64,000 nt of DNA from Salinilacustrithrix flava (GTDB lineage: Bacteria; Actinomycetota; Acidimicrobiia; Acidimicrobiales; Salinilacustritrichaceae). Shown here piece after piece: positions 24,110-34,240 of this stretch. The notes under the pieces are model-generated. The model ran no database searches. It had not been told where the DNA came from and was given only the letters and a program-made list of their open reading frames with translations. The position numbers and the translations under genes were made by a program. The stretch spans positions 1-64,000 of the forward strand of contig JAMYFF010000003.1 in NCBI GenBank assembly GCA_024128875.1. The letters run 5' to 3'. The number at the start of each line of letters is the position of its first letter. Position 1 is the first letter of the stretch.

Positions 24110-24709
24110 ATGCTGCTCCGACGTCCGCGCGCGCTCGGCCTGCTCGTCGCGGCGTGCATCGGGCTCGCCGGCTGCAACGACGACGGCCGCACCCTCGAGC
24201 CGACCTCGGCCACGATGCCGGCCACCGAGGTCCCGGCCACCGCACCGGCCGACGACGGGCTCGGCCTGCGCGTCACCAGCCCCGACGTCGTCGAAGCCGG
24301 GACACTCGACCCGGCCTTCACCTGCGACGGCGTCGGCCGCGCCCCGCTCCTCGTGTTCAGCGGGATCCCGCCAGCGGCGGCGGAGCTCGCGGTCGCCATC
24401 GTCGACCTGGATGCGAGCGACTTCGTGCACCTCGTCGTCGCCGGCCTGCCCAGCACCACGGCGCAGCTGGATCCGATGCAGCTCCCGGACACCGCGGTCG
24501 TTGGCCGCACCGATTCCGACGAGCTCGGGTGGGACCCACCCTGCCCGCCGCCGGGGGACGCAGCGCACCGCTACGAGATCCGGCTCTACGCGATGGCCGA
24601 GCCGATCGGCCTCGCTCCCGGTCTGCCCGGGAACGAGGCCATCGCGCTGATCGAGGCGGCGGCCATCGACGTGGGCCGCCTCGGGTTCACCTACGCCGCT
24701 GCGGGGTGA
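24110..24709 (+). CDS. YbhB/YbcL-family PEBP lipoprotein
   Basis: The 199-residue product has a lipoprotein leader (LVAACIGLAGC, good lipobox) followed by a Thr/Ala linker and a phosphatidylethanolamine-binding-protein fold: FTCDGVGRAPLLVFSGIPP, LAVAIVDLDASDFVHLVV, and GWDPPCPPPGDAAHRYEIRLYAM, the conserved PPxGxxHRY anion-site segment. The family binds phospholipid headgroups or small ligands; the bacterial role is unclear. It lies 17 nt downstream of the SPFH gene and may be part of that transcript. Confidence 0.85.
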   Translation: MLLRRPRALGLLVAACIGLAGCNDDGRTLEPTSATMPATEVPATAPADDGLGLRVTSPDVVEAGTLDPAFTCDGVGRAPLLVFSGIPPAAAELAVAIVDLDASDFVHLVVAGLPSTTAQLDPMQLPDTAVVGRTDSDELGWDPPCPPPGDAAHRYEIRLYAMAEPIGLAPGLPGNEAIALIEAAAIDVGRLGFTYAAAG

Positions 24710-24724
24710 GCGGCGGCCGGCCGA

Positions 24725-25198
24725 TCAGCCGTAGGTGAGGCGGGTGATCCAGTCGGCGATGACCGCCGGCTTGTCGGAGCCCTCGACCTCGATGGTGTAG
24801 GTGCGGGTCGCGTTGACCGAGCTGCCCTTGATCTCGGCGGCCTTGAGCACGGCCTTGGCCCGGATGCGGGAGCCGCTCGGGACCGGGGCGATGAAGCGGA
24901 TCTTGTCGAAGCCGTAGTTCACGCCCATGATCACGCCCTTGAGCGTCTCCGGGTCCTGCTTGATCGAGCTCGAGAGCGGGACGAGCAGGGAGAGGGTGAG
25001 GAAGCCGTGGGCGATGGTGCCGCCGAAGGGGGTGTTCTTCGCCGCCTCGGGATCGACGTGGATGAACTGGTGGTCCATCGTGACGTCGGCGAACTGGTTG
25101 ATCATCTCCTGGGTGACCTGGATCCACTCGCCCGGCTCGCTCTCCTGGCCGATCAGGGTCTGGAACTTGGCGTGGGCGGCCTCTGCGGCTTCGGACAT
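24725..25198 (-). CDS. MaoC-family enoyl-CoA hydratase
   Basis: This 157-residue single-hotdog hydratase has the MaoC signature: FADVTMDHQFIHVDPEAAKNTPFGGTIAHGFLTLSLL, with catalytic Asp and His in DHQFIHVD, then YGFDKIRFIAPVPSGSRIRAK. It hydrates trans-2-enoyl-CoA during beta-oxidation-type pathways. An SD-like GAGGAG lies upstream of the ATG, unlike the leaderless neighbours. It may cooperate with the acyl-CoA dehydrogenase, thiolase and synthetase genes scattered in the window. Confidence 0.9.
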   Translation of the reverse strand: MSEAAEAAHAKFQTLIGQESEPGEWIQVTQEMINQFADVTMDHQFIHVDPEAAKNTPFGGTIAHGFLTLSLLVPLSSSIKQDPETLKGVIMGVNYGFDKIRFIAPVPSGSRIRAKAVLKAAEIKGSSVNATRTYTIEVEGSDKPAVIADWITRLTYG

Positions 25199-25239
25199 CT
25201 TCAGGTCTCCTCGTACGTGGTCTCGATGGCGGGGCGACC

Positions 25240-26058
25240 CTAGCGGCGGTCGTCGTCGGCGACGGGCTCTGCGAGCTCGCCCTCGGTCGCCTCGATCCCG
25301 GTGTCCGTCTCGGTCTCCGGCTCGTTCGACTCGTCCTCGGTGACCTCGGTGGCCTCCACGTCGATGACCTCGCCATCGCCCGCCGCTGCCTTCTTCGCCC
25401 GGATCTCCGCGAGCCGCTCCTTGGACTCGGCGCGGCGGGACTGGAAGCCGCCGACGGCCAGGGCGATCATCGAGGGCAGGGTGATGATCCCGTAGGGGCC
25501 GGCGAACAGGAAGATGTACGCAGCCAGGGCGATCATGGCCATGGTCCACGCCGTGGATCGCTGCGGCTTCTTCGTGAACCACACGGCGGCGCCGGTGATG
25601 AGGATCGGCGTGAGCATCACGCCGGCGGCCACGGCCGGACCTTCCTCGTCGAGCAGCTTGGCGTCGTCGACGTAGGTGACCGTTCCGGCGTCCTCGTCGA
25701 CCTCCTGGTCGTCCTCGTCGATCTCCTCGAGCACGGGATCGTCGATGGGGACCTCGCGCTGGACCTGGACCGGGGCGATCAGCAGGGTGGCAGCGGAGAC
25801 GATCGTGAACAGGAAGGCCATCACGACGGCGCGCTGGCCGGGGATGCTGTAGCGGCTCTTGCGGTCCGCCCGGGCCTGCGCCTTGGACCCCTTGCCCTTC
25901 GCCGAGGTGCGGGTGTTGGCCGTGGGCTCGGCCTTCTCCCGCTCGCCACGAGCGATGGCGGTCGCCTCGCCGGCGTGCACCGACCGGGCCTGGCGGGCCT
26001 CCCGACGCTGGCGGTTCTGCCGCTGACGCTGCTGCTTGTTCGGTCGCTTCGAAGCCAT
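25240..26058 (-). CDS. membrane protein with basic N-terminus, 272 aa
   Basis: I do not recognise this 272-residue protein. Residues 1-75 are strongly basic and Gln/Arg-rich (KRPNKQQRQRQNRQRREARQ), resembling a nucleic-acid or ribosome-binding tail. Then come a helix (AVVMAFLFTIVSAATLLIAPV), an acidic exterior loop, a second helix (VAAGVMLTPILITGAAVWF) and a pair of helices (TAWTMAMIALAAYIFLFAGPYGIITLPSMIALAVGGF). The C-terminus is very acidic. TACCGT ends 9 nt before the ATG. The opposite charge of the two tails is notable. Confidence 0.75.
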   Translation of the reverse strand: MASKRPNKQQRQRQNRQRREARQARSVHAGEATAIARGEREKAEPTANTRTSAKGKGSKAQARADRKSRYSIPGQRAVVMAFLFTIVSAATLLIAPVQVQREVPIDDPVLEEIDEDDQEVDEDAGTVTYVDDAKLLDEEGPAVAAGVMLTPILITGAAVWFTKKPQRSTAWTMAMIALAAYIFLFAGPYGIITLPSMIALAVGGFQSRRAESKERLAEIRAKKAAAGDGEVIDVEATEVTEDESNEPETETDTGIEATEGELAEPVADDDRR

Positions 26059-26153
26059 CGCCAGATGACGGTAGAGGCCCCGGTCGGGATGACCCCATTC
26101 ACGCCCGGCGCACCGCTGCCGCCAAGTGGGGCGAAAGGGACCGAGAGACCTTT

Positions 26154-26173
26154 TCAGGTCATGTTGCACCTGA
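26154..26173. promoter_or_regulatory. palindrome in lipoprotein promoter
   Basis: TCAGGT-N8-ACCTGA is a perfect 6+6 inverted repeat. It lies between a possible -35 (TTTTCA, 26151-26156) and the -10 TACATT (26175-26180), which ends 6 nt before the ATG at 26187. This is the position of a repressor operator; the binding protein is unknown. Confidence 0.45.
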
Positions 26174-26186
26174 CTACATTTCTCGC

Positions 26187-26837
26187 ATGCGGCGGCTCCT
26201 CCACGGCCTTCTCGGCGCCACCCTCCTCCTCGGCGCCTGCGGGGGCGACGATGACGACAGCGATCGGGCGGCGGTCACGTCCATCCCGGAGGAGACGACC
26301 TCTTCGACGTCATCGACCACCACCGAACCCCGCACCGTCGCTCCCGACGTGATCCCTCAGGACGAGAGCCAGATCACCGAGGAGTACGTCGAGCAGGTCC
26401 TCAACGAGCTGTTCCGGGTCTCGCGGGATGCGTTGGTTCATACGAGAGAGGCAACTCTCGTCGATGAGGCCACAATCGAACTCTTGGAGAGCATCTACAC
26501 GAAGGATCAAGCGCAGGAGGCGATCAACGGACTGATCGAGATCGCCTTTGAAGACTTCGCCAATTTCCAGGCAGACCCGCAACCCGCGACGGCGGACGTC
26601 TTGGAACTGATCGATCGCCACCGGGAATGCGTTTTCGCAGAGGTTCGCTTTGACAGTTCCGGGTTGGTCACCGACTTCCAAGCCCTCCCTGACCATGTCA
26701 GAGGTTTCGTGCGTCTGTTGCCAGCCACGGAGGCGAACCGGGCGCCGGGACACAATCCCACGGCTTGGGTTATCGCTGCGCTCCCGGCGACGGAGGACGG
26801 AACAGTTCCAGCCGAAACATGCTCGGACCCGTCATGA
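26187..26837 (+). CDS. hypothetical lipoprotein, 216 aa
   Basis: A predicted lipoprotein with leader LLHGLLGATLLLGAC (good lipobox), an acidic and Ser/Thr-rich linker to about residue 55, and a helical domain (ITEEYVEQVLNELFRVSRDALVHTREATLVDEATIELLESIY) of unknown fold with two Cys. From about base 26430 the DNA drops to about 53-55% GC (counted over 26461-26580) against 80% in 27421-27480, so the domain-coding part looks imported or recombined. It overlaps the next gene by ATGA, and the two probably act together at the envelope. Confidence 0.72.
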   Translation: MRRLLHGLLGATLLLGACGGDDDDSDRAAVTSIPEETTSSTSSTTTEPRTVAPDVIPQDESQITEEYVEQVLNELFRVSRDALVHTREATLVDEATIELLESIYTKDQAQEAINGLIEIAFEDFANFQADPQPATADVLELIDRHRECVFAEVRFDSSGLVTDFQALPDHVRGFVRLLPATEANRAPGHNPTAWVIAALPATEDGTVPAETCSDPS

Positions 26838-27664
26838 GAAACCTCGTGCGCTGCGTCTTGGCGTTGACGTCACTACTGATCGTTGCGGTTCCGGCGGCCG
26901 CGGAGCACAAGAAGTCTTGCGGCATCGATGGCAACTCTCCTGGCGAGTACATCTGCCAAGGCACGAGTGCAGGGCATGACGTGCGAGACGATGTTGTCCC
27001 CGTCCAGTCTGGACCGCCGACGACCGCCTACCCATTCCGCGAGCTCTGGCGTCCGGTCCTGAGTCAGGACCCTGATGGCAATCCCTGCCTCACGACAGAG
27101 ACCGCTCGTCTCGGCCGCGATCCGACGATGGCAGAGGACATCGAGTCCGAGAGGCAGTTCCTGCGTCTCCTCCGCACGTACTCACTCTGCCCCGACGTAC
27201 CTGCGCTGCCGACGACGACGCCGGCCATGGAGGCCGCCGAGTTCCTCCGGCAGATCGACCTGCCCGTGCCGACCCCCTACGTCCAGCCCGACGCCCTGCC
27301 GGTCGGGTTCGAGGCGTTCCTCGAGACGGGGGCGCCCACGAACCGGACCTACGGTCCCGTCGACACGCCGTTCGGGCCGCTGACCCTCACCGCCACGGCC
27401 CAGGTCTACGTCGACTGGGACGACCCCCACGACGACGTCGCCGGCGAGCACGGCCCCTACACCGGCCAGCCCGGGCCCCACCCCAGCGGCGAGATCACGC
27501 ACGTGTACCAGCACCACGGCATGTACGACATCGCCGTCCGCTACGTGTGGACGGCCAGCTGGGCGATCGGCGACGTCAGCGGGACCATCGAAGGGGTCGA
27601 GACGTCCGGCAGCTACCCGGCCCCGGGGTTCGAGGCCTACAGCCGCGAGGCCGTGGGACGCTGA
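26834..27664 (+). CDS. hypothetical secreted protein, 276 aa
   Basis: A 276-residue protein with a cleavable signal peptide (CVLALTSLLIVAVPAAAEH). The mature part has no family I recognise. It contains four Cys in the first half, and the second half is aromatic and His-rich with strand-forming segments such as TATAQVYVDWDDPHDDV and HVYQHHGMYDIAVRYVWTASW, which resemble a PKD/Ig-like beta-sandwich. GC content is low up to about base 27190 and high after it, so the gene is compositionally mosaic. It is translationally coupled (ATGA) to the upstream lipoprotein and converges on alkB with a 28-nt overlap. Confidence 0.7.
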   Translation: MRNLVRCVLALTSLLIVAVPAAAEHKKSCGIDGNSPGEYICQGTSAGHDVRDDVVPVQSGPPTTAYPFRELWRPVLSQDPDGNPCLTTETARLGRDPTMAEDIESERQFLRLLRTYSLCPDVPALPTTTPAMEAAEFLRQIDLPVPTPYVQPDALPVGFEAFLETGAPTNRTYGPVDTPFGPLTLTATAQVYVDWDDPHDDVAGEHGPYTGQPGPHPSGEITHVYQHHGMYDIAVRYVWTASWAIGDVSGTIEGVETSGSYPAPGFEAYSREAVGR

Positions 27665-28281
27665 GGTGCTGCGGCCTCCCAGCGGGGCCGGAACATGATG
27701 GACATGCGGGGACCCACGGCGCGGTTCGTCTTCGGCACACCGTGGCGCCACGTGCGCTGGATCGTGCCGCCCATCACGAGCAGGTCGCCGTGGCCGAGGT
27801 CGAACGAGACCGAACCGCCGCCGGCGACCGGTGCGAGCAGGAACCGGCGGGGCGCACCGCACGACACGGTGGCCATGACCGAGCTGTGCATCTCCCGTGC
27901 GACCGTGTCGCCGTGGGGGGCCACCGAGTCCCGACCGTCCCGGTAGAGGGCGAGACCGATCCGGTCCATCCGCTCGCCGAATCGCTCCCGGAGCGCCCGG
28001 GTGATCTCGCGCAGCACCGGGTGACCCGGTCCACTCTTCGGGATCGACGCGGTGAGGCGTGGCACGTCGACGATGCGGTCGTACATGGGGCGCCGACCGG
28101 CGTGCCACGACGTCGTCTCGGTCAGCTCCTCCATCAGCGTCTGGTCGCCGCCGACCCAACCCGGCACCCGGACGATCCACGCGCCGTGGGCCAGGTGCTC
28201 GCGATCCTCGGGCAGCGGGCCGGTGAGATGGGGCTCGGCGGCACCGAAGAGCGACCCTTGGAGGGGGGCGTGGACGCTCAT
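27637..28281 (-). CDS. alkB: AlkB-family 2-oxoglutarate/Fe(II) DNA dioxygenase
   Basis: The 214-residue enzyme directly reverses alkylation damage such as 1-methyladenine and 3-methylcytosine by oxidative demethylation. Iron ligands are His123 and Asp125 in APHGDTV and a distal His in TWRHGVPK. The 2-oxoglutarate-binding Arg is in PRMSIMFRPR. The substrate-side DRIVDVPRLTASIP is typical of AlkB. Its ATG overlaps the dnaE2 stop (ATGA), so it is expressed from the SOS-controlled dnaE2 promoter, joining translesion synthesis with alkylation reversal. The last nine codons overlap the convergent secreted-protein gene. Confidence 0.9.
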   Translation of the reverse strand: MSVHAPLQGSLFGAAEPHLTGPLPEDREHLAHGAWIVRVPGWVGGDQTLMEELTETTSWHAGRRPMYDRIVDVPRLTASIPKSGPGHPVLREITRALRERFGERMDRIGLALYRDGRDSVAPHGDTVAREMHSSVMATVSCGAPRRFLLAPVAGGGSVSFDLGHGDLLVMGGTIQRTWRHGVPKTNRAVGPRMSIMFRPRWEAAAPQRPTASRL

Positions 28282-31200
28282 CGGAAGTCTCGGCTCTTGG
28301 GCGTGCCGCCGACGGGGAGCGGCGACAGGCGCTCGGCCACGACGTTGATGACGCCCTCGGCCCGCTCGCAGCGACCGCGGATGAGCATGGCCGGGGCGCT
28401 GAGGGCGACCTTGCGGTGGGCGTTCCAGCAGCCGCGGGACACCACCACGTTGATGAGTCCGGTCTCGTCCTCGAGGTTGAGGAACATGGTGCCGCCGGCG
28501 GTGGCGGGGCGTTGGCGGTGGGTGACGACCCCGCCGATGAGGACCTTGGAGCCGGGCTCCACGTCCCACAGGCCCGCGGAGGTCACCACGCCGAGGCGGT
28601 CGAGGTCCTCCCGGATGAAGCGGGTGGGGTGGCCGTCGGGGCTCATGCCGGTGGACCACAGATCGGCCCGGGCCTCCTCGAAGTCGTCCATGCCGGGCAG
28701 CGTGGGGGCGTCGGCGCCGGTGACGATGCCGGGGAGCCGGTCGACCCCGCCCTGGGCCACCGACCCGGCCTGCCACAGCGCCTCGCGCCGGGAGAGCGGT
28801 TCGCCGGTGCGGGGCGAGCGGAAGCAGCCGAACGCACCGGCGGTGGCCAGCGCCTCGAGCTGGGGCAGGGTGAGCGGCACCCGACGGGCGAGGTCCTCCA
28901 TCGAGGCGAACGGCCCGCCGGCGTCGCGGGCGGCCTCGATCTGGCGGGCCACGTCGTCGCCGATGTTGCGGACCTCGCGCAGGCCGAGCTGCACCACCGG
29001 ACCACCCTTGCCCCACACCTCCGCCGGCAGCCCTCGGGTGGCGACCTCCGGCGGTTCCGGCGCGCTACAGGAGAACTGCCAGTTCTCATCGGGGTGGTCC
29101 CACATCAGCATCGCCTTGGCGGCGGAGACCGACACGTCGGGGGTGCGGACCTCGACGCCGTGGCGGCGGGCGTCCTGGATGAGCGAGTGCGGGGACCAGA
29201 ACCCCATGGGCTGGGCGTTGAGCAGGCCGGCGCAGAACGCGGCGGGGTGGAACCGCTTCAGCCACGACGAGGCGTAGACCAGGTAGGCGAAGGACACCGA
29301 GTGACTCTCGGGGAAGCCGTAGTTGGCGAAGGCGGCCAGCTTCAGCCAGATCTGCTCGATGACGTCGTCGGGCACGTCGCGCTCGCGGGCGCCGGCGGTG
29401 AAGCGGTCGTGCAGGCGCTCCATCCGCTCGGGCGAGCGCTTGGAGCCCATGGCCTGGCGGAGCTGGTCGGCCTCGGCCGGGGTGAAGCCGCCGACGTCGA
29501 TGGCCATCTGCATGAGCTGCTCCTGGAACAGCGGCACCCCCAAGGTCTTCTCCAGCGAGGGCTGCAGCAGCGGGTGGAGGTAGGTGACCTCCTCCTGGCC
29601 GTTGCGCCGGCGGATGTAGGGGTGGACCGAGCCGCCCTGGATGGGGCCGGGCCGGATGAGGGCGACCTCGACCACCAGGTCGTAGAAGGTGCGGGGTCGC
29701 AGCCGGGGCAGCGTGGCCATCTGGGCCCGGGACTCGACCTGGAACACGCCCACCGAGTCGGCCGCGACGAGCATGTCGTAGACCTCGTCGTCCTGGGGGA
29801 TCTCGGCCAGGTCGAGCTCGATGCCGTGTGCGGCCTGCACCAGGTCGATGGTCTCGTGCAGGGCCGTGAGCATGCCGAGGCCGAGCAGGTCGAACTTCAC
29901 GAGGCCGGCCGCGGCGCAGTCGTCCTTGTCCCACTGCAGCACCGATCGGATGGGGAGATCGGATCGGACGGTGGCGCCCTCCCGGCCCTGGAAGCGACCC
30001 CACTCGACCGGGCAGACCTCGACCACCGGCCGGTCGCACAGCACCATGCCGCCGGAGTGGATGCCGAGGTGGCGGGGGAAGTGCTCGACCTCGGCAGCCA
30101 GCTCGACCACGTCGGCGGGAAGCTCCTCGGCCGCGCCGGGCTGGGACATGGTGGAGGCGATGTTGCCCCAGGCATCCGCAGCCTTGGCGAAGGCGTCCTG
30201 CTGGCCGGTGGCGTAGCCGAGGGCCTTGGCCATGTCCCGGATCGAGGACCGGGCCCGGTAGGTGATGACGTTGGCGACCTGGGCGGCGTGGCGGCGGCCG
30301 TGGCGCTCGTAGACGTACTGGATGACCTCCTCGCGCCGGTTGGACTCGATGTCGATGTCGATGTCCGGCGGACCGTCGCGCTCGGGTGACAGGAAGCGCT
30401 CGAACAGCAGCTTCAGCTTCACGGCATCGGCCTTGGTGATGCCGAGGGCGAAGCACACCGCCGAGTTGGCCGCGCTCCCCCGGCCCTGGCAGTAGATGCC
30501 CGACCGGCGGCAGAAGTCGACCAGGTCCCACACGATGAGGAAGTAGCCGGGGAAGCCGAGGGTCTCGATGAGGGCGAGCTCGTGGTCGATCTGGGCCCAC
30601 GCCCCCGGCTCGCGCTCGGCGTGCCGGGGCCCGTACCGGCGGGTGGCGCCCTCCTCGGTGAGGCGGCGCAGGTACGCCATCTCGGACAGGCCGTCGGGGC
30701 ACGGGAACGGCGGCAGGTTCGGGGCCACCAGGTGCAGGTCGAACGCGCACGCCCGGCCCAGCTCGGCGGCCCGCTCCACCGCGCCCGGGTAGCGGGCGAA
30801 GCGGCGGGCCTGCTCCTCACCCGAGCGCAGGTGGGCGGTGGCCGCCGGGGGCAGCCAGCCGTCGGCGTCGTCGAGGCTGCGCCGGGCCCGGACCGCGGCC
30901 AGCGCGGTGGCCAGCCGGCGGTCGCCCGGGGTGGCGTAGTGCACGTTGTTGGTGGCCACGACCTCGACCCCGACCCGGTCGGCGATGGCGGCCAGCGCGT
31001 CGTTGCGCGCCGAGTCGAGCGGGTCGTGGTGGTCCCACAGCTCGACCACCACGTTGCCGGCGCCGAAGGTGTCGACGAGGCGGCGCACCTCCCGTTCGGC
31101 CGCGGCCGGACCGTGGGCGTGCAGCGCCTGGTTGACCGCCCCCTTCCGGCAGCCGGTGAGGACGAGCCACTCCCCGCCGTGGGCGCGGGACCAGTCGATG

Positions 31201-31799
31201 CCGTCGTACACCGGCTTGCCCTTCTGGGCTGCGCTGATGGCGGTCTGCTCCGCAGCACCGCGTGCCGGCTGCTCGCTGGCGCTCCCGACGCCGGCGTACC
31301 CCGAGCCGAGTTGCGCGCGGGAGATGGTGTCGGCCAAGCGGGCGTAGCCGGCCGGTCCCCGGGCCAGCACCAGCAGGTGGGAGCCCTCGGGGTCGGCGAT
31401 GCCGTTCTGGGGCTGGGTCAGCCCGAGGGACAGCTCGGCCCCGAACACGGTGGGCAGCCCCGCCACGCGGGCCGCCTCGGCGAAGCGGACGACGCCGTAG
31501 AAGCCGTCGTGGTCGGTGAGGGCGAGAGCCTCGAGGCCGAGGCGGGTGGCCTCCTCGGCGAGGGTCTCGGGGTGGGAGGCACCGTCGAGGAAGCTGAAGT
31601 TCGAGTGGCAGTGCAGCTCGGCGTAGGGGACGGTGGCGGTGCGCCGCTGCAGGTCGGCCGGCGGCACGTAGGACGGACGGTGGTAGGACCAGGCCGGGCT
31701 GTCGCCGCCGTCACCCTGGGCGCGGGTGGGCTTGCGGTGCCGGTCCGAGAGGGTCCGCTCCAGCTCGGACCAGGAGACGCCGGGGTTGTTGAAGCCCAC
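28278..31799 (-). CDS. dnaE2: error-prone DNA polymerase DnaE2
   Basis: This 1173-residue C-family polymerase is the error-prone DnaE2 of actinobacterial mutasomes. It has an N-terminal PHP domain (ELHCHSNFSFLDGASHPE), catalytic Asp residues in PDIDIDIES, a QGRGSAANSAVCF segment, and a C-terminal OB fold with VSRGCWNAHR. It works with ImuA' and ImuB (42-44 kb) in damage-induced mutagenesis. GTG 31799 is chosen because TACCGT ends 7 nt upstream, and a LexA box overlaps the promoter at 31814. The annotated N-terminus extends about 40 residues before the PHP domain. Confidence 0.93.
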   Translation of the reverse strand: MGFNNPGVSWSELERTLSDRHRKPTRAQGDGGDSPAWSYHRPSYVPPADLQRRTATVPYAELHCHSNFSFLDGASHPETLAEEATRLGLEALALTDHDGFYGVVRFAEAARVAGLPTVFGAELSLGLTQPQNGIADPEGSHLLVLARGPAGYARLADTISRAQLGSGYAGVGSASEQPARGAAEQTAISAAQKGKPVYDGIDWSRAHGGEWLVLTGCRKGAVNQALHAHGPAAAEREVRRLVDTFGAGNVVVELWDHHDPLDSARNDALAAIADRVGVEVVATNNVHYATPGDRRLATALAAVRARRSLDDADGWLPPAATAHLRSGEEQARRFARYPGAVERAAELGRACAFDLHLVAPNLPPFPCPDGLSEMAYLRRLTEEGATRRYGPRHAEREPGAWAQIDHELALIETLGFPGYFLIVWDLVDFCRRSGIYCQGRGSAANSAVCFALGITKADAVKLKLLFERFLSPERDGPPDIDIDIESNRREEVIQYVYERHGRRHAAQVANVITYRARSSIRDMAKALGYATGQQDAFAKAADAWGNIASTMSQPGAAEELPADVVELAAEVEHFPRHLGIHSGGMVLCDRPVVEVCPVEWGRFQGREGATVRSDLPIRSVLQWDKDDCAAAGLVKFDLLGLGMLTALHETIDLVQAAHGIELDLAEIPQDDEVYDMLVAADSVGVFQVESRAQMATLPRLRPRTFYDLVVEVALIRPGPIQGGSVHPYIRRRNGQEEVTYLHPLLQPSLEKTLGVPLFQEQLMQMAIDVGGFTPAEADQLRQAMGSKRSPERMERLHDRFTAGARERDVPDDVIEQIWLKLAAFANYGFPESHSVSFAYLVYASSWLKRFHPAAFCAGLLNAQPMGFWSPHSLIQDARRHGVEVRTPDVSVSAAKAMLMWDHPDENWQFSCSAPEPPEVATRGLPAEVWGKGGPVVQLGLREVRNIGDDVARQIEAARDAGGPFASMEDLARRVPLTLPQLEALATAGAFGCFRSPRTGEPLSRREALWQAGSVAQGGVDRLPGIVTGADAPTLPGMDDFEEARADLWSTGMSPDGHPTRFIREDLDRLGVVTSAGLWDVEPGSKVLIGGVVTHRQRPATAGGTMFLNLEDETGLINVVVSRGCWNAHRKVALSAPAMLIRGRCERAEGVINVVAERLSPLPVGGTPKSRDFR

Positions 31800-31813
31800 G
31801 TCAGGAACGGTAG

Positions 31814-31829
31814 ACGAACAGGTGTTCGG
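31814..31829. promoter_or_regulatory. LexA SOS box upstream of dnaE2
   Basis: ACGAAC-AGGT-GTTCGG keeps the inner CGAAC-N4-GTTCG of the actinobacterial LexA box TCGAAC-N4-GTTCGA. It ends one base before the -10 hexamer TACCGT (31807-31812 on the minus strand), so bound LexA would block dnaE2-alkB transcription. Confidence 0.75.
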
Positions 31830-31860
31830 CCACCAGAAGCCTGGGTTATGGACCTCATAG

Positions 31861-34185
<2,325 letters not shown>

Positions 34186-34201
34186 GACCCGCAGATGTGA
34201 T

Positions 34202-34233
34202 CGGTGGCCGGCTCACTCGTGGGTCGGCCACCG
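34202..34233. terminator. bidirectional terminator hairpin
   Basis: A perfect 9-bp stem (CGGTGGCCG/CGGCCACCG) with a 14-nt loop sits between the convergent katG and glutamate dehydrogenase genes. No T-run is seen. Confidence 0.6.
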
Positions 34234-34240
34234 CTCGCGC

